From a bacterium (lineage in GTDB: Bacteria > Eremiobacterota > Eremiobacteria > Baltobacterales > Baltobacteraceae): a stretch of DNA of 49,801 bases. Below are positions 1-8,504 of the stretch, piece by piece; within the stretch, counting starts at the first letter, position 1; each line of letters starts with the position of its first letter. The stretch lies in contig JAJYHP010000091.1 of NCBI GenBank assembly GCA_021784715.1, positions 1-49,801 on the forward strand, in the 5' to 3' direction. A program made the translations under genes and the position numbers. Under the pieces are notes generated by a model. It had not been told where the DNA came from, made no database searches, and saw only the letters and a list, made by a program, of their open reading frames with translations.

Positions 1-136
1 CGGCGACGCGCACGTGCGTTGAATCCCGATCGGCTTCGGAGAATATGGCGACGCTCCCGATGCCGAGCTCGCGACAGGCACGCACGATCCGCAGAGCAAT
101 CTCGCCCCGATTGGCGACCAGCACTTTACGCAGCAT
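1..136 (-). CDS. accC: Acetyl-CoA carboxylase biotin carboxylase, N-terminal part (cut by window edge)
   Basis: Only the first 45 codons are inside the window; the gene continues beyond position 1. The translation starts [20 protein letters not shown] and goes on with a [13 protein letters not shown] segment. This is the signature opening of biotin carboxylases and other biotin-dependent ATP-grasp carboxylases, where the ANRGEIA/R loop begins the N-terminal pre-ATP-grasp domain. The enzyme would use ATP and bicarbonate to carboxylate biotin on its carrier protein, the first step of malonyl-CoA and fatty acid synthesis. The ATG at 136 lies 5 nt after the stop of the AccB-like gene, so the two are one operon. 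AccC is favoured over a pyruvate or propionyl carboxylase subunit by this AccB-AccC order, but the fragment alone cannot settle it. Confidence 0.85.
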   Translation of the reverse strand, partial: MLRKVLVANRGEIALRIVRACRELGIGSVAIFSEADRDSTHVRVA

Positions 137-141
137 CGCCG

Positions 142-564
142 CTACCCTCGCTCGATCTCGAAGAGGGCACGGCCATAGTCAACCGGTGCGCCATCCTCAC
201 AGAGAATCGCCCGAAGCTTCCCGGTCGAGCGCGCGCGAACGGAGGTTCTAATCCCGAGCGCCTCGATCGCGGCGAGCTCCCGATCCTCCAGAACCTCCTC
301 ACCGAGTGAAGGGGCATTCCGTCCGAAGCGCACGATGCCGACGACGTCGGCCCGGAGAACGTCAACGGGGATCTCGACTGCAGGTTCGGGGGATTGCACC
401 CCCTCGAAGCCCCGCGGCGCCTGCGTCGGCATCGAGCGCGCAAACTCAAATTCCTCGTTTTCGCGCTCGATGCGCAGACGAAGGAGCGGCGTGCCGACGA
501 AAAATTCGGCCAGACGCTGCGCGCGGGCCGATGCTTCGTCCTCAGGGGAGTACTCGGAGGTCAT
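142..564 (-). CDS. AccB-like biotinyl-domain protein lacking the biotin-accepting lysine
   Basis: A 140-residue protein just upstream of accC. The N-terminal part (about residues 10-45) resembles the helix-strand start of AccB, and the C-terminal 75 residues match the biotinyl/lipoyl domain, ending [16 protein letters not shown] like the usual GEPVEYGQPLF.I. At the modification hairpin the canonical EAMKM reads IEALGI, so the lysine normally 34-36 residues from the C-terminus is a glycine. There is no Ala/Pro-rich linker. I chose ATG 564 over the upstream in-frame codon at 597 because AAGGCGG lies just before it. By position it should belong to acetyl-CoA carboxylase, but it cannot carry biotin as read. 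It may be structural or regulatory, like plant BADC proteins (biotin-carrier paralogues without the lysine that restrain the enzyme), or decayed. A true AccB would have to be elsewhere. Confidence 0.8.
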   Translation of the reverse strand: MTSEYSPEDEASARAQRLAEFFVGTPLLRLRIERENEEFEFARSMPTQAPRGFEGVQSPEPAVEIPVDVLRADVVGIVRFGRNAPSLGEEVLEDRELAAIEALGIRTSVRARSTGKLRAILCEDGAPVDYGRALFEIERG

Positions 565-641
565 CGCGCCGCCTTTTCGGGGAGCTACCCCGAACACCCC
601 TCCGCCGGGAGTTCCCGCTCGGCGAGCCGAACCCCAAATGC

Positions 642-2390
642 GTGCTCTCGTACTTTCTCTACGCCCGGGGAGCAGAGGTCGGCGATATTCCGTCCCTTCT
701 CCACACCGCGGGTTTTGAAACCTATGAGGTCGAGTTCGACCGATTACGCGACGAAGGGGGGCTCGCCGCGTTCGGGGAGCCCGGCCCGACGATCTTGGTC
801 GGCGATCCTCGCGACCCCGACCTTGCCGTTCTCGCCGACGATCCGCACGTCGTCGCCGTTCTCACGCCACCGATCGAGCGCGTCTCGCTCGTCGCGGCGA
901 CCCGGGCAGCGACGATGCTCGCCGCCGAGCGCACACAAACGAGCACGCTCCTCAACGTCAGCCGCTCGCTCTCTTCGGAGCGCGATCTTCCCACGCTCGA
1001 ACGCTCGATCGTTCACAATGCGCGCGAGCTCACCGGAGCCGATGCCGGAAGTCTCTATCTCATCGAGGAAGTCGACGGCGTCAAACATCTGCGCTTCGTA
1101 GTCGCGCAGACCGGTCCGACCGACGAAGGAACGCTTTTCAACCGCGAGTTGCCGCTCAACACGAACTCGATTGCAGGCTACGTGGCGGTAACCGGAGAGA
1201 GTATCACCATCGACGACGCCTATCAACTCGACTCCGCGCACCCCTATTCGTTCAATCGCAGCTTCGACGAAAGCAATAATTATCGCTCCAAATCGATGAT
1301 CGCCGTCCCCATGCGTAATCTACGCGGAACGGTCATCGGGGCGATTCAATTAATCAACCGCAAACCGGCGTTCGAGATCGTCCTCGATACGCCGACCCAC
1401 ACCGAATCGATCGTCCGCCCGTTCGACCATCACGATCGCAGCGTTCTCGAGGCGCTTGCATCGCAGGCGGCGATCGCGATCGAAAACGCGCGGCTCGTCG
1501 AGTCGATCCAGAACCTCTTCGAACGCTTCGTTCGTGCGTCGGTAAAAGCCATCGAAGTCCGCGATCGTTCGACCCAAGGCCACTCCGAGCGCGTCGCAGC
1601 GCTCACCGTCGCCCAAGCCGAAGCAGTCAATCGCGTTCACGCGGGCCCGCTCGCCGATATGTATTTCACCGCCGATCAGTTGCGCGAGGTGCGATACGCA
1701 TCGCTCCTTCACGATTTCGGCAAGGTCGCGGTCCCGGAATATATTTTCGGGAAAGCCAAGAAACTCCCCGACGGACGACTCGATACCGTCCGCCTCCGTT
1801 TTCTTCTCGCGATCGAACAGTGTCGCGATGAAACGATGCGCGAAGAACTACGCGAATTACTCGAAAAGATTCAAGCCGCCAACGAGCCCAACGTCGTTGC
1901 CTCCGACGCAGACGACGCAATCGGGCGAGCGATGCGCCACGCCTATCACGATAGCGGCGAGAAGCGCCCGCTCCTGGACGACATGGAACTCGCCTACCTG
2001 CGGATTCCCCGCGGTTCGCTCTCCGACGCCGAACGCGACCGCATGCAAGAGCACGTGACGCAATCCTATCTCTTCCTCCGCGAGATCCCTTGGGGAGAGA
2101 CGCCCTGGTTCAACGTCGCGGAATATGCCTACGGGCATCACGAGCATCTCGATGGAACCGGCTATCCGCGCAAGCTCTCGGGCGATGCGATCGCCCCGCA
2201 AGTGCGCATGATGACGATTAGCGACGTCTACGATGCGTTGACGGCAAAGGACCGCCCGTATAAGAAAGCGATGTCGGTCGAACGCTCCCTCGACATACTC
2301 ACCAAAGAGTTCGCCGAGCGCGGGAAAATCGATCGTCTCTTCCTCGATCTGTTTATTGAAAAGAAGCTCTACGACGCAGAGCTGGCGTAA
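642..2390 (+). CDS. GAF-HD-GYP cyclic-di-GMP phosphodiesterase
   Basis: About 582 residues. Residues 1-95 form a receiver-like alpha/beta region without a clear phospho-Asp set. Residues about 104-285 are a GAF sensor domain (LTGADAGSLYLIEE... IAVPMRN.. IGAIQLINR). Residues about 310-580 are an HD-GYP domain with GHSERVA, LLHDFGKVAVPE, HHEHLDGTGYP and a ISDVYDALTAKDRPYKKA tail. All the hallmark metal ligands and the GYP loop are present, so hydrolysis of c-di-GMP is expected. There is an insertion of about 90 residues between the HD and GYP parts (residues about 375-465). The frame is open back to 306, but that portion runs antisense to the AccB-like gene. No ATG occurs before residue 90 of this frame, so GTG 642 is my best start; it is uncertain. 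It is convergent with folK. Confidence 0.85.
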   Translation: MLSYFLYARGAEVGDIPSLLHTAGFETYEVEFDRLRDEGGLAAFGEPGPTILVGDPRDPDLAVLADDPHVVAVLTPPIERVSLVAATRAATMLAAERTQTSTLLNVSRSLSSERDLPTLERSIVHNARELTGADAGSLYLIEEVDGVKHLRFVVAQTGPTDEGTLFNRELPLNTNSIAGYVAVTGESITIDDAYQLDSAHPYSFNRSFDESNNYRSKSMIAVPMRNLRGTVIGAIQLINRKPAFEIVLDTPTHTESIVRPFDHHDRSVLEALASQAAIAIENARLVESIQNLFERFVRASVKAIEVRDRSTQGHSERVAALTVAQAEAVNRVHAGPLADMYFTADQLREVRYASLLHDFGKVAVPEYIFGKAKKLPDGRLDTVRLRFLLAIEQCRDETMREELRELLEKIQAANEPNVVASDADDAIGRAMRHAYHDSGEKRPLLDDMELAYLRIPRGSLSDAERDRMQEHVTQSYLFLREIPWGETPWFNVAEYAYGHHEHLDGTGYPRKLSGDAIAPQVRMMTISDVYDALTAKDRPYKKAMSVERSLDILTKEFAERGKIDRLFLDLFIEKKLYDAELA

Positions 2391-2465
2391 CGCAAAGATA
2401 TCCGTTCCCGAGCGCACATCTCGATACGACTGCGCGGCAGCCTACTCGATCCGATAAGAGCGCTT

Positions 2466-2936
2466 TCATTCGTCGCGGGTGACGATCCGTTCGACCGTGT
2501 TACGCTCCGACGTCGGCAACGCATCGCGCCACGCCTCAAACGATGCGTCGATCTCCGCGAGCGGAACCAAAACGAAAGCGCGCTCGAAAAGGTGGCGATG
2601 GGGTATACGTAAGTGCTCGTCTTCGAACCCAAGATCGTCGTACAACAAGATGTCGAGATCGATCGCGCGTGGCCCCCAATGCTCGCCGGGAACCCGACCT
2701 AATCGACGTTCGATCGCTTGGAGATCCGCGAGCAGGGCGTGCGGTGCCAACGAAGTATCGAGTCGAACGACGGCGTTCGTAAAATCCGGCTGATCGCGTT
2801 TTCCCCAAGGATCGGAGCGATAGAGCGAGGAGCGCGCGATGACGCGGCCGAGTTCGTTGAGCGCACCGATCGCTCGCTCGACCGTCGCAGCAGCATCGCC
2901 GATATTCGCGCCGATGCCGATCGTCGCACGTGCCAT
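2466..2936 (-). CDS. folK: 2-amino-4-hydroxy-6-hydroxymethyldihydropteridine pyrophosphokinase
   Basis: 156 residues, the usual HPPK length. It transfers pyrophosphate from ATP to 6-hydroxymethyl-dihydropterin, making the substrate for dihydropteroate synthase in folate synthesis. Visible signatures are IGIGANIGD at the N-terminus, SSLYRSDPWG, QPDFTNAVV, and the family motif GPRAIDLDILLYDD followed by RIPHRHLFERAFVLVPL. ATG 2936 is chosen because the preceding folB stop overlaps it as TAATG, which implies reinitiation. It is the last gene of the moaC-mog-folC-folP-folB-folK operon and ends 75 nt from the convergent HD-GYP gene. I saw no convincing terminator in that gap. Confidence 0.95.
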   Translation of the reverse strand: MARATIGIGANIGDAAATVERAIGALNELGRVIARSSLYRSDPWGKRDQPDFTNAVVRLDTSLAPHALLADLQAIERRLGRVPGEHWGPRAIDLDILLYDDLGFEDEHLRIPHRHLFERAFVLVPLAEIDASFEAWRDALPTSERNTVERIVTRDE

Positions 2937-3283
2937 TAGCGGCGTTGCGAGCAGCTCACGCCCGGCGTCGCCCCGTCGAGCAGCCCGGGCTTTTCGATCC
3001 TTACCGTCGCTTCGCAAACGCGCCGATCTTCGAAACAGAGATCGAGCAAGCGTTGCGCGAGGCGTTCGAGGAGCGCGTACGATTCCTCGGCGACGATGGC
3101 GACGATTCGTCGGTGCAGTGCGGCGTAGTCCAGCGTCGCTGCGAGGTCGTCGCTCGCACGGGCGCCGCTTGCGTCGATCTCGCAGCACACCTCGATCTCG
3201 ACGCACTGCGCGCGATTTCGTTCGCCGGGGTCTGCTCCGTGGCGACCGTAGGCGCGGATGCCGCGTAGGGTTATGCGATCCAT
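2936..3283 (-). CDS. folB: Dihydroneopterin aldolase
   Basis: 115 residues, normal for FolB. It converts 7,8-dihydroneopterin to 6-hydroxymethyl-dihydropterin plus glycolaldehyde. The start MDRITLRGIRAYGRHGADPGE has the family's R..G.HG..P.E pattern, and TLDYAALHRRI followed by YALLERLAQRLLDLCF matches the substrate-binding helix region. The start overlaps the end of folP by 13 nt and the stop overlaps the folK ATG by 1 nt, so all three are translationally linked. The catalytic Tyr and Lys residues are not individually verified, but the overall pattern and the fol context make the assignment safe. Confidence 0.93.
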   Translation of the reverse strand: MDRITLRGIRAYGRHGADPGERNRAQCVEIEVCCEIDASGARASDDLAATLDYAALHRRIVAIVAEESYALLERLAQRLLDLCFEDRRVCEATVRIEKPGLLDGATPGVSCSQRR

Positions 3284-4113
3284 GTTCTTGGCCTCCAGCC
3301 GCGAACGATCGCATCGGAGACGGCAACGACATCGCGTGTCGCCGCGACGTCGTGAACGCGTACGATATCGATTCTCGCGGCGATTGCAAGCGCGGTCGTC
3401 GCCGCGGTAGCGAAGAGACGCTCTTCGGGGCGTTCGCGCCCGGAGAGCATTCCCAAGGTTGATTTTCGCGAGGTTCCTAGCAGCGTGGGAAAACCCAGCG
3501 CTACGAGGCGATCGAGATGCGCGAGCAACGCGACATTTTGATCCGGCGTCTTGCCGAACCCGATACCCGGATCGAGAAAGATGCGATCGGCCGGTATTCC
3601 CCGCCGTTGCGCGCGAACGGCATCGGCGAGCAACGCACGCAGCACCTCGTCGACGATCTCACCTTCGAAGGGTCGCTCGCGGTTGTGCATGATCGCGAGC
3701 GACGCGCCGAACTCCAGAGCAAGCTCGATCGTATCGTCGTTTGCGCCCCAAATCGAGTTCACGCAGTCCGCCCCGGCATCGAGCGCGGCCCGCGCAACCT
3801 CGGGTTTATAGGTATCGATGGAGATCGGCCAGTCGGGAAAGCGCTCGCGCACCGCGCGAACGACCGGAATCACGCGCTCGATCTCTTCCTCTACCGAGAT
3901 CGGCAGATGCCCCGGACGCGTCGATTCACCGCCGATGTCGATCGTATCGGCACCAGCGTCGCGCTGCACCTGCGCTCGCTCCAAGGCCTCGCGCAACGCG
4001 ACCCGACCGTCGCCGGAGAACGAGTCGGGGGTAACGTTGAGGATACCCATCACCAACGTCCGCTTACCGCGCTCGAAACCACGATTCCGAAAGCGCAAGG
4101 GCGTCGCGTTCAT
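3271..4113 (-). CDS. folP: Dihydropteroate synthase
   Basis: 280 residues. It condenses p-aminobenzoate with hydroxymethyl-dihydropterin pyrophosphate to give dihydropteroate and is the sulphonamide target. Clear DHPS motifs are VMGILNVTPDSFSGDG, GADTIDIGGESTRPG, ISIDTYKPEVARAALDAGAD, LDPGIGFGKTPDQN and LGTSRKS, covering the pterin and pABA loops of the TIM barrel. The ATG overlaps the folC stop by 4 nt (ATGA) and its end overlaps folB. Its pABA requirement makes the CADD-like gene at 42.3 kb a relevant distant neighbour. Confidence 0.97.
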   Translation of the reverse strand: MNATPLRFRNRGFERGKRTLVMGILNVTPDSFSGDGRVALREALERAQVQRDAGADTIDIGGESTRPGHLPISVEEEIERVIPVVRAVRERFPDWPISIDTYKPEVARAALDAGADCVNSIWGANDDTIELALEFGASLAIMHNRERPFEGEIVDEVLRALLADAVRAQRRGIPADRIFLDPGIGFGKTPDQNVALLAHLDRLVALGFPTLLGTSRKSTLGMLSGRERPEERLFATAATTALAIAARIDIVRVHDVAATRDVVAVSDAIVRGWRPRTWIA

Positions 4114-5435
4114 CCGATCGACGAAAGACGCGGTTGCGCCTCGAGGACGTCCGGGCGTAGGGCGGCGACAACAAAGGTCGAGCCCGTCACTACGACGATG
4201 CCGGATGCTCCGGCGCGCTCCCGCGCGCGGGCAAGCGCTTCATGTGGATCGGCGAAGCTTTCGTGCGCGATCTGCAACTCGTCGGCGATCCGCGCCAAAT
4301 ACTCGGGGGAACGCGCCGGGCGTCCGCCGGCATCGAACGAGGTGAGAACGAAAAAGTTCTCCGGCCGCGCGAATGCGCCGAGAATCGCCCGTGCATCTTT
4401 GCTCTCGCCGATGCCGATAACGAAGGTCTGCGCGCGATCGCCGAATCGCTCGCGCAATGCATCGGCGAGCGATCGTGCCTTTTGCTCGTTGTGAGCGATA
4501 TCGAAGAGCAGCGGCGGTGCGCCCGGAACGAGCTCCATGCGACCGGGAATGCGTACCTCCGCCAATCCTTCCTCGATCTCCGCGCGGTTCGGGCGGAGCG
4601 CCGGCGGTAACGCCTCTAAGGCAAGCACGGCGGTCACGGCGTTGCTTCGTTGGAAGCCGCCTAATATCGGCAACCGAATGCGATAGCACTCGCTCGCGGT
4701 GCGAACGGTGAACTGCTGTGCGAACGCTTCGTTTTCGACCTCCTCGACGCGGGCGTGCGTCGCGCTTTCGATAAGCGGTGCACCGACGCGCGCACAGATC
4801 TCCGCAATCGTCGTACGCGCGGGTTCCTCGTTCACCGCACTGACCAGCGGAACTCCGGACTTCGCAATTCCCGCCTTTTCAGCGGCGATTTTCTCGAGCG
4901 TATCGCCGAGAATCTCCTGGTGATCGTAGCCGATGCTCGTAATCGCGCAAACGCTCGGTGAGACGACGTTGGTTCCATCGAGTCGCCCTCCCAACCCCAC
5001 TTCGATCACCGCAATATCGACCGCTTCGCGCGCAAAGTAGAGGAACGTCAATGCAAGGAGCATCTCGTAATAGCTCGGCGCGCCGTACCGTTCCGCGATA
5101 CGATCGATGACGGGAAGCATCTCCGAGAAAAGCAGGGCGAATCGCTCGCGTGCGATCGGCGTACCGTCGATTCGGGCGCGCTCGGTCATCGATTGTAGAT
5201 GCGGTTTCACATGAAGGCCGACGCGCAAGCGGCGTTGCCGTAGCACCCGCTCGATCATCGTCGCCGTCGAACCCTTCCCACTGGTTCCGGCGATATGCAC
5301 CACGGGGTAGCGCCGGTGCGGATCCCCGAGAGCCTCGAGCAGCGCCGTCATACGCTCCAAACCGTAATTCGTCCGCGGTGAGGTACTCTCGCCGATACTC
5401 GCGAGCAGGAAGCGCTCCGCCTCTTCGAAGTTCAT
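4110..5435 (-). CDS. folC: Dihydrofolate synthase / folylpolyglutamate synthase
   Basis: 441 residues, typical for the bifunctional Mur-ligase-like FolC. It adds glutamate to dihydropteroate and then lengthens the tail. Seen: an N-terminal Omega/P-loop stretch HIAGTSGKGSTATMIERVLR, then GLHVKPHLQSMTERARIDG, DIAVIEVGLGGRLDGTNVV with the ITSIGYDHQEILGDTLEKIA metal-binding region, and IPGRMELVPGAPPLLFDIAHN in the C-terminal domain. Both ends are 4-nt overlaps with the mog and folP genes. It is possible that only one of the two activities is used; the sequence does not distinguish. Confidence 0.95.
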   Translation of the reverse strand: MNFEEAERFLLASIGESTSPRTNYGLERMTALLEALGDPHRRYPVVHIAGTSGKGSTATMIERVLRQRRLRVGLHVKPHLQSMTERARIDGTPIARERFALLFSEMLPVIDRIAERYGAPSYYEMLLALTFLYFAREAVDIAVIEVGLGGRLDGTNVVSPSVCAITSIGYDHQEILGDTLEKIAAEKAGIAKSGVPLVSAVNEEPARTTIAEICARVGAPLIESATHARVEEVENEAFAQQFTVRTASECYRIRLPILGGFQRSNAVTAVLALEALPPALRPNRAEIEEGLAEVRIPGRMELVPGAPPLLFDIAHNEQKARSLADALRERFGDRAQTFVIGIGESKDARAILGAFARPENFFVLTSFDAGGRPARSPEYLARIADELQIAHESFADPHEALARARERAGASGIVVVTGSTFVVAALRPDVLEAQPRLSSIG

Positions 5436-5917
5436 GAATGATCGGTCGGACGGTCCGTCAGAAGTTCGAGGGCGTGCGGCAGCGTCGGCAAAAAGACGTC
5501 GAGCGATTCGGCGACCGCACGCGGGTTGCCGGGAAGATTAACGATCAGCGTCCGATGTCGAACCCCCGCCAGCGCGCGCGAAAGCATCGCGGTGCGCACG
5601 CGGGGCAACGCCGCGGCGCGCATCGCCTCGGCGATGCCCGGAACCTCGTAGTCGAGCACGGCCGCAGTCGCCTGCGGCGTGCGATCGCGCGGTGAGAGCC
5701 CGGTGCCGCCGCTGGTAAGAATGCAATCGGCACGTTCGGCATCGGCAAGCTCGATGAGCTCGGCTTGCAACGCTGCCGGATCGTCGGGAAGAACGATCGC
5801 TCGCACGATCTCGAAGAACGGCTCGAGGCGCTCGCGGAAAACCGGCAGACAGCCGTCCTCGCGCTCGCCGGCTGCAGCTCGATCGGAGAGAACGATGCAC
5901 GCCACGCGATATTTCAC
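5432..5917 (-). CDS. mog: Molybdopterin adenylyltransferase / MoaB-Mog family protein
   Basis: 161 residues from GTG 5917. Mog-type enzymes adenylylate molybdopterin before metal insertion by MoeA; MoaB paralogues share the fold. The motifs ILTSGGTGLSPRDRTPQAT and NLPGNPRAVAESLDVFLPTLPHALELL are the family's substrate-binding loops. A longer open frame reaches 6124, but it lies inside moaC. The GTG forms a GTGA overlap with the moaC stop, like most junctions here. The stop overlaps the folC ATG. Whether it is functionally Mog or MoaB cannot be decided from the sequence; moeA is present at 37.8 kb. Confidence 0.88.
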   Translation of the reverse strand: MKYRVACIVLSDRAAAGEREDGCLPVFRERLEPFFEIVRAIVLPDDPAALQAELIELADAERADCILTSGGTGLSPRDRTPQATAAVLDYEVPGIAEAMRAAALPRVRTAMLSRALAGVRHRTLIVNLPGNPRAVAESLDVFLPTLPHALELLTDRPTDHS

Positions 5918-6390
5918 CGATCGGCGATCCACGTGCCGCTCTTCCCTCCGCGTTTCTCGAGTAACCGCACGCCTTCGATAACGATCGCGCGATCGAGCGC
6001 TTTGCACATATCGTAGATCGTCAATGCGGCGAGGTTTGCAGCCATCAACGCCTCCATCTCGACGCCGGTCTGCCCGGAGGTGCGAGCTTCGCTTTCGATA
6101 CGCAAAAGGGCGGGCTCCGCCCACGCCAACGTGACGGCGATATGGCTGAGCGCAACGGGGTGCGCCAGCGGTATCAGCGTCGCGGTCTGTTTTGCGGCCA
6201 TGATGCCCGCGATTTGAGCCGTTACGAAGGCGTCCCCCTTCGGACCCATCGCGGTTCGGAGCGATTCTGCGGCATCGGGCGCGAGGCGAACGAACGCCTC
6301 GGCACGGGCGAAGCGTTCGGTCGTTGCTTTCTTGCCGACGTCGACCATCGAAATAGCTCCGTCGGTGTTTAAATGTGAGGGTTTCGGCAC
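5914..6390 (-). CDS. moaC: Cyclic pyranopterin monophosphate synthase
   Basis: About 158 residues. MoaC forms cyclic pyranopterin monophosphate from the MoaA product in molybdenum cofactor synthesis. Signatures are MVDVGKKATTERFARAEAFVR, GIMAAKQTATLIPLAHPV (with the catalytic His in PLAHP), TGVEMEALMAANLAALTIYDMCKALDR, and a C-terminal LLEKRGGKSG. GTG 6390 aligns best with the family start (hydrophilic lead-in to a HL...G..MVDV segment); TTG 6402 is an in-frame alternative. The gene starts 12-24 nt from the divergent gene at 6415, so its promoter must overlap that gene. It heads the mo/fol operon. Confidence 0.93.
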   Translation of the reverse strand: MPKPSHLNTDGAISMVDVGKKATTERFARAEAFVRLAPDAAESLRTAMGPKGDAFVTAQIAGIMAAKQTATLIPLAHPVALSHIAVTLAWAEPALLRIESEARTSGQTGVEMEALMAANLAALTIYDMCKALDRAIVIEGVRLLEKRGGKSGTWIADR

Positions 6391-6414
6391 GTCAATCGTC
6401 AAAGAGGGTCGGTA

Positions 6415-7593
6415 ATGGCGCTATTCCAGGAAGCAGACGGCGATCCTCGGGTCGCGCTCGATCGGCTCGCCGATGTGCTGTCGTACTACGGAGCAGTCGG
6501 AGATGCAGCCGCCGGGCTGGCTTTTGGCTTTTCGTTGCGGAAGGCCGCCTTCGCACGCTCCATCGCCGTCGCCCTCGATGTCGAAGAGCGGCTTCTCGAT
6601 GCCGTTTCGATCGCTGGGCTCATGCATGCCGTCGGTTCCCTGGGTAACCCGGCACTGATCCGCGATAGCGATCTTCCCGACCGCCTCGCCACGATGGAAC
6701 GCTGGGATATTCCGGCCTCAGGTGCACGCGTCTGCGCCGCGATCGGTGCGATCCCGGAGGCAACCGCCGATATCGTCCGCTGGCAGAGCGAGGCCTGGGA
6801 CGGCACCGGCTTCCCCGATCAACTGCGCTGGAACGGCATTCCCGTCTCCTCAGTCGCCCTCGCGCTCGCCGACCGCCTCCTGCGCGCGAACGAACCGGAG
6901 GAGGCACTTTCGAGCATCGCCGAGGAAGCGGGGCGCACCTATGCTCCGGCGCACGCGCGTGCGTTTATGGTGTGGTTCCATCGAACAGGCGCCGAAGTCG
7001 AGCCTTTCAGCTTTCCGCGCGGCGTGCTGCACCCGGAATTGAGCGACTCCGGGGACCTGCTGCTCGACATTGCCGACCGGATCGATCGGCATCTCGGCGT
7101 TCCGGGGCGCGCGCGCAACGTGCTCCGTCTCGCCGAAGCGAGCGCCCGAATCCTCGGTTGTAGCGCTGCCGAGATCGAGGCCCTGCGCATCGCGACGGTT
7201 GCCTTCGGCACCGGAGAACTCCACGACACCTTCGAGAGTACGCTCGATCCGCTGGTACGGCTTGGGCTCGAACGGCGCGCCGAACAAGCGCGCGAAGGCG
7301 CACGCCTCCTGGAGAACCTGCCGACGCTCGCCGCAGCGGCTCCGCTGGTCGCCGCACGCGCCGAATGGTTTGACGGAACCGGAAAACCCGCCGGGCTCGG
7401 GCGAGAGGCCATTCCGATCGGCGCTCGCATCCTTGCGACTGCGATCGCCTACGATGCCATCGACATCGACACCCGCGCGCGCCCAGCCGCTCGTCGCGCC
7501 ACTGCCGGCGAACGGCTCGACGGAGCCGCCGGCACCCATTTCGATCCGCGCGTCGTCACCGCCGTGCTGGAAGCGGCAAAGGCGCACGCATGA
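6415..7593 (+). CDS. Tandem degenerate HD-GYP-like protein (probable pseudo-phosphodiesterase)
   Basis: 392 residues that read as two HD-GYP halves in tandem, both with lost catalytic residues. In the first, the usual LLHDIGKIGIP is LMHAVGSLGNP (about residues 69-79) and the HHE.WDGSGYP loop is WQSEAWDGTGFPDQL (about 123-137). In the second, the HD segment reads VAFGTGELHDT (about 263-273) and the GYP loop EWFDGTGKPAGL (about 317-328), followed by a recognisable IGARILATAIAYDAI. The metal-binding His/Asp set is therefore absent twice. This suggests a binding or scaffold role, perhaps as c-di-GMP effector or partner. ATG 6415 has an AGAGGG upstream. The stop overlaps the next gene's ATG by 4 nt, so the pair is co-translated. 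It is divergent from moaC. Confidence 0.7.
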   Translation: MALFQEADGDPRVALDRLADVLSYYGAVGDAAAGLAFGFSLRKAAFARSIAVALDVEERLLDAVSIAGLMHAVGSLGNPALIRDSDLPDRLATMERWDIPASGARVCAAIGAIPEATADIVRWQSEAWDGTGFPDQLRWNGIPVSSVALALADRLLRANEPEEALSSIAEEAGRTYAPAHARAFMVWFHRTGAEVEPFSFPRGVLHPELSDSGDLLLDIADRIDRHLGVPGRARNVLRLAEASARILGCSAAEIEALRIATVAFGTGELHDTFESTLDPLVRLGLERRAEQAREGARLLENLPTLAAAAPLVAARAEWFDGTGKPAGLGREAIPIGARILATAIAYDAIDIDTRARPAARRATAGERLDGAAGTHFDPRVVTAVLEAAKAHA

Positions 7594-8504
7594 TCGAGTT
7601 ACGCGAACGAACGCGGCGCATCTCGCCGACGCGCATTCATGAGATCTTATTGCGCTACGGCGCGAAGAGTTTGGTCGACCCTTTTATGGGCTTACCGACG
7701 CATCTAAACTATCTCAAACGCCACGGCATCGCCGTTCACGGCGGCGACGTTCTAGAATGGTTCGTGCGCGTCGGTGAGGGCATCGTCGTCAACGATCTCA
7801 CGATCCTGCGCGATCACGAAGTCGCCGAGATCGTCGAAATGATTCCCGGCCGCATCTATGCCCTCGACCTCTTCAAAGCGTGGGAGGGCGTCTTTTTCAC
7901 CGAGGAACAATGCGTCTATCTCGGCGTCTGGTTCGATAACGTACGCAATTTACGAAGCGACGGGCAGACCGGGCTCGCGATTCTCGGGCTCTGGCGCGTT
8001 TTCTGTTACTGGCTGGAAAAGGCCCAAGAGCCCGATGAGATGCCCGATCTCCCGCCGAGCGAACTCGCCTGGTACTACATACGCCAGACCGAGCGTTGGG
8101 TCGCGAGCAACATGCGCCGCAACACCGTTCGTCAGAGCGATGTCATGCAGACGTTGGAACGGCAGCGAGCCGATGCGCTGCTCTTCGCGCCGCCGCCCCG
8201 GAACGCACTCCACCATGCAGATCCACGCATTTGGATGTGGGAGGCGTGGTGGCAGGGCAATCCCTATTTCACGCTCGAGCATGCCTATCGGGATACGCTC
8301 TTCGGCGCGCGATCGAACGATCCGGCGGCCTATCAGCGCTCGCTCGCCGGCATCCTCTCCGAAGCCGACGAGTTCCCGCTCCTCATCGTCGCGACCAATG
8401 AGACGCGCCTGGCCGAGATCGAACCGCTCGTTCGCAACGCGCGCGCGAAGGTGGAGTGCTACGCACCCAACGATAGCGAGATCTATCTCATCGCGACGAC
8501 GTAG
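7590..8504 (+). CDS. Methyltransferase-like protein (distant D12-class adenine methylase resemblance)
   Basis: 304 residues, start coupled to the upstream gene by ATGA. Residues about 14-60 (ILLRYGAKSLVDPFMGLPTH, then LKRHGIAVHGGDVLEWFV) look like the SAM-binding start of D12-class DNA adenine methylases, where VDPF.GSG...L...G..V..ND is typical. A hydrophobic strand plus proline turn, ADALLFAPPPRN (about residues 194-205), sits where a DPPY catalytic motif would be, but the Asp is replaced. I therefore read it as a methyltransferase-fold protein with a degenerate active site, not a confirmed enzyme. No restriction endonuclease or specificity gene is adjacent. Its tail overlaps the convergent small membrane protein by 17 nt. 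Alternative: an unrelated Rossmann-fold protein. Confidence 0.45.
   Translation: MIELRERTRRISPTRIHEILLRYGAKSLVDPFMGLPTHLNYLKRHGIAVHGGDVLEWFVRVGEGIVVNDLTILRDHEVAEIVEMIPGRIYALDLFKAWEGVFFTEEQCVYLGVWFDNVRNLRSDGQTGLAILGLWRVFCYWLEKAQEPDEMPDLPPSELAWYYIRQTERWVASNMRRNTVRQSDVMQTLERQRADALLFAPPPRNALHHADPRIWMWEAWWQGNPYFTLEHAYRDTLFGARSNDPAAYQRSLAGILSEADEFPLLIVATNETRLAEIEPLVRNARAKVECYAPNDSEIYLIATT

Noticed and set aside
306..641. Long N-terminal extension of the GAF-HD-GYP protein.
   Set aside because: It is antisense to the AccB-like gene, Arg/Pro-rich and without family similarity; GTG 642 is a better start.
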